Notes: generated by a model from the letters alone, not told the origin. Positions 47,298 to 55,762 are shown, numbered from the stretch's first letter. The stretch is DNA of 64,000 nucleotides from an uncultured Sphaerochaeta sp. (GCF_963677075.1 NZ_OY781873.1:62001-126000); one strand, 5' to 3'. Made by a program: numbers and translations.

Positions 47298-47335
47298 AGT
47301 TTTCTCCTTTTTCTATGATCAAGACTTCAACGAAG

Positions 47336-48622
47336 TCATTGCAAACGCAACAATATCTGATCCATTCTCTGCAAGCTAAGCGTAGCAGAGCGAATCGTAT
47401 GATAATTTACTTTCCAAGAATGACTCATATGAGTCCAAATAGGTGTTCCATCTCGCTTCAAGAGTGCAAGCCATTCACCCAAATCATGCTGTATCATCTT
47501 TTCAAATACGAAAGCATGAACATTTCCATATGCCTCCAGGAATTTCTCATCGCCAAAGGTAAGATATGCATCAAGCATCCCAATCAAGAATTCTGCCTGC
47601 TGCCAGAACTCCTTGCAATCGTCATACACCACCGAGCCGTCCAGAGATCCTTCCACGTAGACACCACCGTATTCACGATCAACACCATAGGAAACTGCAT
47701 GATCCAGTATTTTCACAAACATTGGTTCATAGGGCTTAATAGGCTTCCCCAATACTCGAAGAACATCACTCAGCAACCAGAAGAACTCCACGTTATGCCC
47801 ATAGGAAGTATTATCAAGAGCATTCGGTTTTGCCCCTGAATCATCTGAGAAACGATCCCAACCCCAAATGATGTCAAATTTGATCTGCGGCGCAACCGAC
47901 CAATCGCAGTTGAACTGTGGAATCCCTGTCTTGTGAACCGGATGCAAGATTCTTGTATTGATCAAGTCAATGATTTCTTCCAGTTTTCTTCGATGGATAG
48001 CCTTTCCACTTGCATTGTACAAAGCGGTGTAGGCTTCCATAAGGTGCATGTGGACATCAAGCGTTTTTCGGTCTCCTCCACCGCTTCCTCCTGATGAGAG
48101 GGTCCAGTCACGTTCAAACATCTCCCAATACCCGCCATAAGAAGTCTCAGCAGCATAGATTTGGAGAAGATTAAAACACTTCTCTGCATACTCCAAAGCA
48201 ATTGGATCATCAAAGGTTTTGGCGTAGGTGCTCAACGCATATATTGCGAAGGAGTGTCCGTACACGATTTTCTTATCAATGAGAACCTCATTCTTTCGGT
48301 TGAATAACCAGTAGAATCCTTCATGTACAGGATCCCAATAGTGCTCTATCGCAAAGTGGACGCCTTTCTTTGCCAATGCTGCACAACGACCATCAAGATC
48401 GTGACCCAGCGAACTGGCAAGAGAAAGGGAATAGATTGTTCGCATATGTGCAAGCAATGATTTCTCATCAACACCTGAATCCTTGCCCTCAGCGTCCCAC
48501 TGGGTGATATAACCACCCCACTCAGAGTCCCAAACACGATCGAGCCAGAATGGGAGCAACTCCTTATGGAGATGGTGTTCCATCTCTTGTTTCCACGTAT
48601 TTACTTGTCCAGCAATATTCAT
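47336..48622 (-). CDS. AGE-family epimerase/isomerase (N-acylglucosamine 2-epimerase family)
   Basis: A 428-residue (alpha/alpha)6-barrel enzyme. The diagnostic block TSYGHNVEFFWLL (catalytic histidine) lies near residue 265, and WGGYITQWDAEG near the N-terminus is the usual substrate-loop start. The family includes N-acetylglucosamine 2-epimerase, cellobiose 2-epimerase and mannose isomerase; size and the GYI...DAEG start are nearest to the cellobiose/mannobiose epimerases. ATG 48622 has AAGGAGTTG upstream; the frame open to 48700 overlaps the previous gene. With mannosidases in the same putative regulon, mannose or mannobiose to glucose/fructose forms is a natural proposal. Confidence 0.88.
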   Translation of the reverse strand: MNIAGQVNTWKQEMEHHLHKELLPFWLDRVWDSEWGGYITQWDAEGKDSGVDEKSLLAHMRTIYSLSLASSLGHDLDGRCAALAKKGVHFAIEHYWDPVHEGFYWLFNRKNEVLIDKKIVYGHSFAIYALSTYAKTFDDPIALEYAEKCFNLLQIYAAETSYGGYWEMFERDWTLSSGGSGGGDRKTLDVHMHLMEAYTALYNASGKAIHRRKLEEIIDLINTRILHPVHKTGIPQFNCDWSVAPQIKFDIIWGWDRFSDDSGAKPNALDNTSYGHNVEFFWLLSDVLRVLGKPIKPYEPMFVKILDHAVSYGVDREYGGVYVEGSLDGSVVYDDCKEFWQQAEFLIGMLDAYLTFGDEKFLEAYGNVHAFVFEKMIQHDLGEWLALLKRDGTPIWTHMSHSWKVNYHTIRSATLSLQRMDQILLRLQ

Positions 48623-48626
48623 AGAT

Positions 48627-49754
48627 TCAACTCCTTTTTTCCAGCTCGCGATACAGACTGACGAAAAATGCATGATTATCAGAGCAGAGGTAGGAAGCAT
48701 TACATCCCATTCTGCTGAAGGTCTTCATGAACCGTAAATAATATGCAGGATTATCTACAGGTGGTTCTCCCTTGGACCAATCCCAACTCTCTTCTTGTAG
48801 GTCGACCACATGAATTGCACAATCAGTGATATGCTTACCTGCATTTCTCACCATCGAGAGTGATTTCTCAAAAATCATCGGAGACATGACAGCTGATCCA
48901 ACAGAGAGGTACACTCCTCCTTCAAGATTGGAGACACTCTGCACATAGGAGAGAAAATCACGCTCAGCAGTTCTGCCAATAACAGCTCCTCGGTTTGCCT
49001 TATGGGTATATATGATATCGTGCCCAAACATTGGATGACTGGTGAAAGGTACTTGTGCTTCCCACGCCATTGCCTGTGCGCTATAGCTGGCATATGGGTG
49101 GGATATATTCAGACGAGAATCAAAGAGCGAATCGTCCAAATCAGAAATAAGATCAAGCAGATCCAATGCACTTGCTCGCTTACTTGCAGATTCATCCAAT
49201 GACATTGCACAGGCTTCCAGTTCAGTACGACTCGGTATTTCCAATCCACCACGTACAATCATTGCCCCAATGGATTCCCCATACCCTAATCCCTCGTATG
49301 CTCCAACTGCCAAGGCAAGATTGATGTACAAGCCAGTCTCTTCCCAAGTCCCAAACTTGCCTACCTGAACGTTTGCTCTTACATCCTCACTACTCTGTCC
49401 GAGATAGGAAAACTCCCAGTCGTGGATAACTCCAGCACCATTGGTTGCGAGATGAGTCAGCCATCCCTTCTGCACCAAATTACCAAGTAGTCGTCCCATC
49501 CCATTTTTGATGGTGTGAGCTCCGAATGCACACATTACTGCAGCTCCACGATTACGTGCTTTGACCATCTCATCAGCGATCAGTGCTGTTTTTTGTTGTA
49601 ATTGTGTAGATATAGCAACACTATCTGTCGCTGGATCTACGTAAGAGGACTCAATAACCACCTTGTTCTTCCGTGAAGATAACGGGAAATACGTCATGGT
49701 ATTGCGGTCGAACAGCATTTGCTTACCATCTGAAGAGTGGTTCATTCCACGCAT
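48627..49754 (-). CDS. Deoxyhypusine-synthase-like protein of unknown role
   Basis: A 375-residue protein with the fold pattern of deoxyhypusine synthase: AAVMCAFGAHTIKNGMGRLL, then HLATNGAGVIHDWEF, and near the C-terminus GGVYLSVGSAVMSPMIFEK. Bacteria lack eIF5A, so it cannot modify hypusine. The glycine-rich segments suggest NAD binding and the family could do oxidation-coupled chemistry on a sugar or amine. The start is ATG 49754, overlapping the previous stop as TGATG with GGAGG seven bases ahead. I recall similar proteins near sugar-kinase and GmhA-like genes in other bacteria but cannot verify this. Function unknown; operon position says sugar metabolism. Confidence 0.7.
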   Translation of the reverse strand: MRGMNHSSDGKQMLFDRNTMTYFPLSSRKNKVVIESSYVDPATDSVAISTQLQQKTALIADEMVKARNRGAAVMCAFGAHTIKNGMGRLLGNLVQKGWLTHLATNGAGVIHDWEFSYLGQSSEDVRANVQVGKFGTWEETGLYINLALAVGAYEGLGYGESIGAMIVRGGLEIPSRTELEACAMSLDESASKRASALDLLDLISDLDDSLFDSRLNISHPYASYSAQAMAWEAQVPFTSHPMFGHDIIYTHKANRGAVIGRTAERDFLSYVQSVSNLEGGVYLSVGSAVMSPMIFEKSLSMVRNAGKHITDCAIHVVDLQEESWDWSKGEPPVDNPAYYLRFMKTFSRMGCNASYLCSDNHAFFVSLYRELEKRS

Positions 49755-51679
49755 CACTTCACCTCCCAACCGAGGTATTTGCTCAAGGTAGAGGCATGGG
49801 AAAAATCAGGAAGGAGAAGATCAGCTCCACCCAAGACCAAACGGCTCCTTTTCTTCATATTCAAACCGTACCGGCGGACTTCATCACTCAACAACCCCAC
49901 TGCTAGCAAGCCGTGGCGTTTTGCCTCTCGCATCTCAACCGGTCCATCACCAAAGACTACACATGACTCATAGTCCCCGTTCAACCGTGTTTCAATTATT
50001 TGTTGGATCACAAGCCGTTTAGGGTCATTCGAGACATCCCCAACCGAGCCAAAAATTCGGCCTTCAAAGTAGTTTGCATAGCCAAGCAGTTCTGCTTCAC
50101 GCTTTACATCGTCAACATCGGTACCGCTTGCAAGATAGAGTTCTGTACCATGGGAAAAGAGGAACCGCAAGAAATCTATTGAGCCTTTCATGGTTACATC
50201 ACTAGCATCAAGCCGATGGGCGCGAATCTCAGCAACCTTTTTGTCGACCATAGCCAACAAATCTGTATTGTAAAGCTCTTTATATTGCAATGCTGTAAGC
50301 ACTTTCTCCTCAGGAACGTATCCATAATGACGCACCAGTTCAACCAAGTAATGCATTTGCTCGATTGTTTGAATGCCCGTGGTACGATCGATAAAGGCAT
50401 GGATATCATCCCGAAGTGACTGCAGTTCTTTATTGGATAGCGAGCTATAGGCTTCACCTGCTATAGCAGTGAGCATGCTCTGCTCCATGACCTCTTCCCA
50501 GCCTTGTCGTAAGGTAGAGATTGTTCCATCATGGTCGAATATCACCACCTTGGGGAATCCATTCATTTGTGAAGGCTTTACTATTTCAAGCGGGGTATCC
50601 TTCCAATACAGGGCTTTTCTCTCATCATCTGCAATCTCAGGATTATACCGCCAGTCAGCTTTCTCTGATAACGAAATAACTTCTTCTATTGTAGGATGCC
50701 CGCATTCATAGAGGACTTTCAGTGAGACCCCTGCACAGATATTACCGATGTAGGCAGCTTCTGCTAAATTGGCTCCCCAAGCCCCAGCCACTACCAATCC
50801 GGCCAAGAAAGCGTCACCTGCCCCTACTGCATCGATTTGTCCAGCAAAATGTATACCGGGGAATGCCTGGACTGCCTCAGTTTCATCTACAGCAATCGCC
50901 CCATCAGGACCGAGGGTTAGGACAATTGGTTGCTTGAAATATTTGGCCAGCCAGATTGCCAAGTCCTTTCTGTCTAGTGCACAGGAAGGGCCATAGAGAA
51001 GGCGTCCTTCCTGTTCATTGAGCTTATGGATAGTTTTCCTATAAATATCATTTAATTTCCTACAGTCTGCAAACCATCGAATCCCAGAATCAGAAATGGT
51101 ATTTTCGATGACTTCATTCAGAGCTTTTTGGAAAGACTCACTATGCAGCCCGCGAGGTACTTGCTCATTGATGATGACTGCATCATATTCAGAAAGTTTT
51201 TTTCTCAGAGTAGAGAGAAGACTTATGATACTCGCTTCAGTTGGGGAGTTAAAATTACCACTATCAAAACGAGGATGTTCTACTCCTTTCTCAAACACCT
51301 TATGGTAGACATGCGTTGACCATGTAGCTTCCTGACGAACAACTCCTTCTGTTTCGATGTCATGTCTCTGCAACAGGGAAATCAGTAAATCACCAAAAAA
51401 ATCAGATCCTACGATTCCATAGATATCAACACGATCAGCTCCGAGGGTTTTGCAATTCACAGCAACATTACAGGCTCCTCCAAGCTCGGGCTTTGTATTG
51501 AGGACTGAGTAGGTTTGTAGGCCAGTTTCTACCGATATTTCAGCCTGTTCGGTTGTTACCTGATACGCAAGGTCTAAGCACAGATCACCAATAATCGCAA
51601 TAGATACTGGTCGCCCTGCATTACGGGCCATCACCTGGCGGATATCAATGTTATTTCCCAAAATGCCGTTCACGCTCAA
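49754..51679 (-). CDS. PfkB-family carbohydrate kinase fused to HAD-superfamily phosphatase
   Basis: A 641-residue two-domain enzyme. Residues about 20-350 are a PfkB/RfaE-like kinase (IAIIGDLCLDLAY, GGACNVAVNCKTLGAD, and the anion hole GQIDAVGAGDAFLAGLV). Residues about 390-640 are a HAD hydrolase with nucleophile motif VIFDHDGTIS, a helical cap and the late motif VVFGDGPVEMREAKRHG. The start is taken as TTG 51679, six bases after GGGAG; the frame is open to 51814, but that part contains the operon's own promoter and operator, so the ATG there is not used. It is first gene of the operon. Kinase followed by phosphatase could move a phosphate between sugar carbons or edit a by-product. Confidence 0.85.
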   Translation of the reverse strand: MSVNGILGNNIDIRQVMARNAGRPVSIAIIGDLCLDLAYQVTTEQAEISVETGLQTYSVLNTKPELGGACNVAVNCKTLGADRVDIYGIVGSDFFGDLLISLLQRHDIETEGVVRQEATWSTHVYHKVFEKGVEHPRFDSGNFNSPTEASIISLLSTLRKKLSEYDAVIINEQVPRGLHSESFQKALNEVIENTISDSGIRWFADCRKLNDIYRKTIHKLNEQEGRLLYGPSCALDRKDLAIWLAKYFKQPIVLTLGPDGAIAVDETEAVQAFPGIHFAGQIDAVGAGDAFLAGLVVAGAWGANLAEAAYIGNICAGVSLKVLYECGHPTIEEVISLSEKADWRYNPEIADDERKALYWKDTPLEIVKPSQMNGFPKVVIFDHDGTISTLRQGWEEVMEQSMLTAIAGEAYSSLSNKELQSLRDDIHAFIDRTTGIQTIEQMHYLVELVRHYGYVPEEKVLTALQYKELYNTDLLAMVDKKVAEIRAHRLDASDVTMKGSIDFLRFLFSHGTELYLASGTDVDDVKREAELLGYANYFEGRIFGSVGDVSNDPKRLVIQQIIETRLNGDYESCVVFGDGPVEMREAKRHGLLAVGLLSDEVRRYGLNMKKRSRLVLGGADLLLPDFSHASTLSKYLGWEVK

Positions 51680-51711
51680 GACAGTCTCCCTGTGAGAAGA
51701 AAGCTTTTTGA

Positions 51712-51740
51712 AAATGTAACCGCTTTCATTTCTCTTTATA
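51712..51740 (-). promoter_or_regulatory. LacI-type operator with -10 box of the PfkB-HAD operon
   Basis: AAATGTAACCGCTTTCATTT (51712-51731) matches the perfect operator before the mannosidases at 18 of 20 positions. On the minus strand a -10 box TATAAA (51740-51735) ends three bases upstream of it, so the site covers the start of transcription just as at 33860. No good -35 is seen. TTGACA occurs farther upstream but at 26-base spacing, which is too long. Confidence 0.75.
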
Positions 51741-51832
51741 CCAAGCTTAAGCCACCAATACCCAGTTGTCAACTGAATGATCTCAAATTTGTTTGCTTGA
51801 GCATGAAACTGCAATTACCATAGTGTATTTTA

Positions 51833-51861
51833 TTGACAGCAAGAGGCAGTAAGCCTAAGGT
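51833..51861 (+). promoter_or_regulatory. Promoter of the LacI-family gene
   Basis: TTGACA (51833-51838), 17 bases, TAAGGT (51856-51861). The predicted start of transcription is near 51868, only a few bases before the ATG at 51871, so the message would be nearly leaderless; accordingly there is no clear ribosome site. Confidence 0.55.
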
Positions 51862-51870
51862 ATCTTTGAA

Positions 51871-52872
51871 ATGAAACATAAAACCATAGATGATATTGCC
51901 CTTGAAGCAGGAGTAAGCAAAGCAACCGTCTCCCGTGTTATCAGCCACCCTGAGATTGTCTCGAAGCGTACCCAGGAACGCGTACGTGCCGTGATGGATA
52001 AATATTCTTACACCCCTAGCTTGCTTGCACAGGGACTTGCAGGGAGCCCAACTCGAACAATTGGGGTTATCATCGATGAGCTCTCAAACTTTTTCTTTAT
52101 TGAAATTGCTGAGGGAATTGACCGTATCCTCTCTCCCAATGGGTATTCTATGCTTTTATCAAGTTCACGTTGGGTCGAAGAGAGAGAGATACAGCTAGTT
52201 CGGTCTCTGATAAGCAACCGGGTACAGGGAGTGCTCATCGCTCCAATCAGTGAGAACAGTACGGCGATTAAGCTCCTTCAAGAAGCAGGTATTCCATTTG
52301 TTGTAATCAATAGCATACCCAAGGATCCTTCAATTTCATATGTTTGCTGCGACAACTATGAGGGAGGACGTATTGCTGCACACTATCTCAACAATTATCC
52401 AAGCGAGCAGATAATTGTTATCACGGGATTCGCTCACCAATCCATCGAACACCGTCTTGAAGGTTTCTACAACACCATCAATTCACCAGAATCTATCATT
52501 CGCTATTCACAGATAAAGACGCAAGAGGAGGGATACATTCTCGCTCCTGATCTTATCAAAAAGAATCATATTGATCATATCAAGACAACACTCTTCATCA
52601 CCAATGACAACGTAGCAATTGGCATCATCAATCGTCTCGTGGAAGAGGGGATCAGGATCCCTGACCAGGTTTCAATTCTTGGATATGACAACATCCGTAT
52701 CAGCGAGCTTTGCAGAATTCCTCTTACCACAATAAATCAATCCATTACCAAAACAGGGGAGCTTGCAGCACAGAGCCTACTCAAACTTCTCAAGAAGCAA
52801 GACAGCGTCTACCATCACTCAATTCACCCTTCCTTGATACAGAGGGAATCGACAGCTCAGATAGCTCAATAA
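51871..52872 (+). CDS. LacI-family transcriptional regulator
   Basis: A 333-residue repressor. The N-terminal helix-turn-helix and hinge (TIDDIALEAGVSKATVSRVI, then YTPSLLAQGLAG) are followed by a periplasmic-binding-protein-like effector domain from about residue 62 (TRTIGVIIDELSNFFFIEI). It is divergent from the PfkB-HAD operon. Its probable sites are AAATGTAACCGCTTTCATTT at 51712 and the perfect palindrome at 33860, linking the sugar operon with the two GH38 mannosidases. Effector is probably the imported sugar or its phosphate. ATG 51871 is the only sensible start, since the homeodomain-like fold begins directly after it. Confidence 0.92.
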   Translation: MKHKTIDDIALEAGVSKATVSRVISHPEIVSKRTQERVRAVMDKYSYTPSLLAQGLAGSPTRTIGVIIDELSNFFFIEIAEGIDRILSPNGYSMLLSSSRWVEEREIQLVRSLISNRVQGVLIAPISENSTAIKLLQEAGIPFVVINSIPKDPSISYVCCDNYEGGRIAAHYLNNYPSEQIIVITGFAHQSIEHRLEGFYNTINSPESIIRYSQIKTQEEGYILAPDLIKKNHIDHIKTTLFITNDNVAIGIINRLVEEGIRIPDQVSILGYDNIRISELCRIPLTTINQSITKTGELAAQSLLKLLKKQDSVYHHSIHPSLIQRESTAQIAQ

Positions 52873-52928
52873 CCACAAACTTGCAAAACACCAACTCCAA
52901 GCATCTTATCTTGAGCAATAGACAGGTC

Positions 52929-53426
52929 TCATACTGATTCAATGTTTTTGCAATCTGACATATCCTGGTGGTTACGTTTACGGATTTCTTTCTGTCCTTC
53001 ACTCAGGAACACCTCATGCGCTTTCTCTTGATCAAACTCTTTTTCAGCAACCCTGAGCAGCCAGGGAAATGTCCGTATGAACCTCATGAGTGCAAGAGCT
53101 GCTGCAGAGGGAACAATGTCCTCATTCTTCCACCTTGCAAGTGTTCTTGCAGGAAGGCCGAGAGTGCGTTCCATCGAAGCGTTTGTATACCCTTGTGCAT
53201 TCAAGTAGGTAAGGGTGTGTACCATCGATGATTGTTTACATACGGCAAGAGCATCTTGCAAAACACAATCGTTGCTCTCATGATCTTCTGCAAATCCACA
53301 GGTATTACAAACCACCATCTTCACCGTTACTGTATTCACATCTGCAAAGGGCTCTGAGACTTCGACTTGGTCTTCTCTAATATCTACATCTTCACTTCCA
53401 CAGTAGGAACATTTTTGTTTCTGCAT
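52929..53426 (-). CDS. MqsA/YgiT-like zinc-ribbon and helix-turn-helix protein
   Basis: A 165-residue protein. Residues 1-55 form a zinc ribbon with two cysteine pairs (CSYCGSEDVD and CNTCGFAEDHES). Residues about 75-115 are a Cro/MqsA-type helix-turn-helix (GYTNASMERTLGLPARTLARWK). This is the architecture of MqsA-type antitoxins, but no toxin gene is adjacent, so it is an orphan antitoxin or a stand-alone regulator. It is convergent with the LacI gene. The C-terminal charged tail (RKRNHQDMSDCKNIESV) is not recognised. Confidence 0.7.
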   Translation of the reverse strand: MQKQKCSYCGSEDVDIREDQVEVSEPFADVNTVTVKMVVCNTCGFAEDHESNDCVLQDALAVCKQSSMVHTLTYLNAQGYTNASMERTLGLPARTLARWKNEDIVPSAAALALMRFIRTFPWLLRVAEKEFDQEKAHEVFLSEGQKEIRKRNHQDMSDCKNIESV

Positions 53427-53515
53427 GTTTTTAGATAACTCCGTCTAATCTCGATTATACATAATGTATAACTTTTCGCAAATACTAATGTGTAGCTTCC
53501 TATACCAATCCTGCC

Positions 53516-53685
53516 ATGAAACTCATTTCATTAAGAATCAATAAGCAACTATCCGACTGGACTCTGCAACAGTTGCCTATTTCAAGGACATGGCAGAGAA
53601 GAAGGGTATTCCGTATCAGAATATCATCAATCTCTATCTCACAGATTGTATGTTGAAGAAAAAAGAGCTGACTATTTCCTTTTAG
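53516..53685 (+). pseudogene. Frameshifted CopG/BrnA-like antitoxin
   Basis: From ATG 53516 the frame reads MKLISLRINKQLSD, then shifts by one base near 53560. The next frame gives DSATVAYFKDMAEKKGIPYQ and NIINLYLTDCMLKKKEL up to TAG 53683-53685. Joined, these make the short ribbon-helix-helix antitoxin pattern (tVaYFKemAeetGiPYQtLIN) of about 56 residues. A single missing base, or an error, breaks it. No toxin gene lies next to it. Confidence 0.6.
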
Positions 53686-53714
53686 TAACAGCACATAAGT
53701 CTTTCTAACAAGGA

Positions 53715-53740
53715 GGAGAGGAGGGAATACCCTCCTCTCC
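53715..53740. terminator. Strong hairpin, probable terminator of the Ig-like lipoprotein gene
   Basis: GGAGAGGAGGG (53715-53725) and CCCTCCTCTCC (53730-53740) pair perfectly over 11 bp with a four-base loop, about 70 bases after the stop at 53810. The following minus-strand sequence TTGTTAG is a poor U-tract. Confidence 0.55.
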
Positions 53741-53809
53741 CAAGTACAGATAGAACTATCAGTAGCTTGACAGATATTCTTGTGCTTCGCTCTATCCTCG
53801 TTGCAAAAA

Positions 53810-55762
53810 CTACTCAAATCGGAAATTGTCCACCAAGAGAGCAGAGATATATGCCTGATCACCGACATCCGAAACAGCAAAACTTATGGTGATGGGACTA
53901 CCCAAACCAGAAATATCTACCTGCTTTGTCTTTGCTCCAGTATGGTAGAGGTCGTCATAAAGATTACTCACCAATACTGTGCATTCACTTGCTTGATACG
54001 AATTGACCGTCTCAATCGTCTCTATGATGGTACCGTTTGGCCCAGAGAAGGTCATAGTCAACGTATCATCAAATTGCGACCCAATAAACTCTGTGAACTC
54101 AGCAGAGAGGAAGTAGTAATCAAAGGAGCACAGCGTCGCACCGCCCGGAACATCAAGACTTCCACTGCTTAGCATAGAGGTTGCCTCATTCAATGGAGTC
54201 CCAGATAGACCGTAGTCAACCGCTGAATCGGTTGTGATCATGGCGGCCTTGACTCCCTCCAAAGACAACTCTGAAGCAAAGGGAAGATCAACAATTCCTC
54301 CATTACCAGTGATATTCCACCCAGTCAATCCGCTTTCAAAGCCCAAGTTTGTAGCATCACCCAGATAGGCTGCAGCGGTATGGAATGTGAAGACAAGCTC
54401 ACTCGCCAGGGTATTACCACCCTTGTCCAGCAATCCATTCACACTACTCAGCGTCACTGCGACATCCACATTATCCGCAAAAGGTTGTGACGGGGTGAAG
54501 TGAAGTACCGCAAATAGATCATTGGTTGAACGCTCCAGCGCAAAGGTACCGGCTACAACCTGGTCAGCAACAGTTACCGACATGGAGACATCATTCAGAC
54601 TTATTGGGTTGATCAAATCATCAAAGTACACAGTGATAGAAGTACCAACCGGTACATTTTGAGCTTGATCGGAAGGAACAATAGAAACCACAGTAAACGG
54701 TGTACTATCAGTTTCATCCGGGGTGAAGTTGTAATCAGGATCAATCACAACATTCAAAGGAGGTACTACACTAAAATAGTGTACTGTAGAGGATATGACC
54801 GTCCCATCACTTACCCGCAGTGCAAGATTGTAGTGGCCGATAGCAAGTGTATCGCCAAAGGTTATTGTCGACAGGGTTTCATCCGGCATCATGACACCAT
54901 TGAGAAACCATACATAACTGTATGTCTCACTGGATGGATCTACCGAGCTACTCACTTGCATGGATGTACCAGCAGTCAGTTCATCCGAAACCCCAGAGAG
55001 ACTTACAAGAAAGGGGTTCTGCATGTCATCGACAATATCAAGGTTCAATGCCCCGTTATTGCTGATATTCAACATCTCCTCAGTCAAGATGAGGGTTCCC
55101 TCTGTAGACTGTCCTTCTACAATTCGAACAGATTCATAGGTACCCCAAACCGAAGTGGCCCCATCAAGCAACTGCACATTCAGATCATAATACCCAGCTG
55201 CCCATGTTCCACTATAGGATCCAGTCCCTGCAGTATAATCCAAGGTTGGAGACAGTACATGCGCTACTCCTTCCTTATCAGTCAGTATTACCTCAAACAT
55301 GTCATTGTCAAAGAGGCTTGTAGGCCAAGTGACATCCAAATCCAGTGTTCCATTACCGCTCAGAGGTACAACAGTGATTGTCCCATTGGTAGTCTGGGCT
55401 GCTGTAATCACCAAGCTCTTAGACCCTCGTCCAATCACTTGTTCTGATGCATTCAATCCCTCTACGGTAATATCCCAGGAACCCTTGTAGAGGTCAGGGA
55501 TGGTAATAGAGGCATCGAGTGCAAAGGTTTGCGGCCCATATGTTCTCTGATCAGGACCAGAGCCGGTAATGCTCCATTCCACAATATCCATGGAAATATC
55601 AGGAACCAGAGTCCTCTCTGCGAAATCCCCACCTTGTTTTACCTGCAATAATAGGGTACCGACATTTTTCGTATCTAAACCCGTCATGCCTATGTCACAA
55701 CCTGCGACAATAAGTATCAATAACAGTCCAAGAATACCTATCCATTTACCAATAGTATTCAT
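53810..55762 (-). CDS. Secreted lipoprotein with Ig-like (SbsA-type and PKD-like) repeats
   Basis: A 650-residue lipoprotein: signal MNTIGKWIGILGLLLILIVAGC, lipobox VAGC. Beta-sandwich repeats follow. One (about 255-345, VSSSVDPSSETYSYVWFLNG) is PKD/Ig-like. An SbsA-type Ig domain lies at about 365-465 (VVSIVPSDQAQNVPVGTSIT, LHFTPSQPFADN). The C-terminal ~165 residues begin NLGFESGLTGWNITG and look like a carbohydrate-binding-type jelly roll. ATG 55762 with AGGAGTTTGT is better than the ATG at 55783. Function is presumably adhesion or glycan binding at the surface; no enzymatic motif is seen. Confidence 0.82.
   Translation of the reverse strand: MNTIGKWIGILGLLLILIVAGCDIGMTGLDTKNVGTLLLQVKQGGDFAERTLVPDISMDIVEWSITGSGPDQRTYGPQTFALDASITIPDLYKGSWDITVEGLNASEQVIGRGSKSLVITAAQTTNGTITVVPLSGNGTLDLDVTWPTSLFDNDMFEVILTDKEGVAHVLSPTLDYTAGTGSYSGTWAAGYYDLNVQLLDGATSVWGTYESVRIVEGQSTEGTLILTEEMLNISNNGALNLDIVDDMQNPFLVSLSGVSDELTAGTSMQVSSSVDPSSETYSYVWFLNGVMMPDETLSTITFGDTLAIGHYNLALRVSDGTVISSTVHYFSVVPPLNVVIDPDYNFTPDETDSTPFTVVSIVPSDQAQNVPVGTSITVYFDDLINPISLNDVSMSVTVADQVVAGTFALERSTNDLFAVLHFTPSQPFADNVDVAVTLSSVNGLLDKGGNTLASELVFTFHTAAAYLGDATNLGFESGLTGWNITGNGGIVDLPFASELSLEGVKAAMITTDSAVDYGLSGTPLNEATSMLSSGSLDVPGGATLCSFDYYFLSAEFTEFIGSQFDDTLTMTFSGPNGTIIETIETVNSYQASECTVLVSNLYDDLYHTGAKTKQVDISGLGSPITISFAVSDVGDQAYISALLVDNFRFE

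Noticed and set aside
54659..55447. 262-codon plus-strand frame opposite the Ig-like lipoprotein
   Set aside because: Antisense shadow, rich in Ile, Arg and His without any family pattern.
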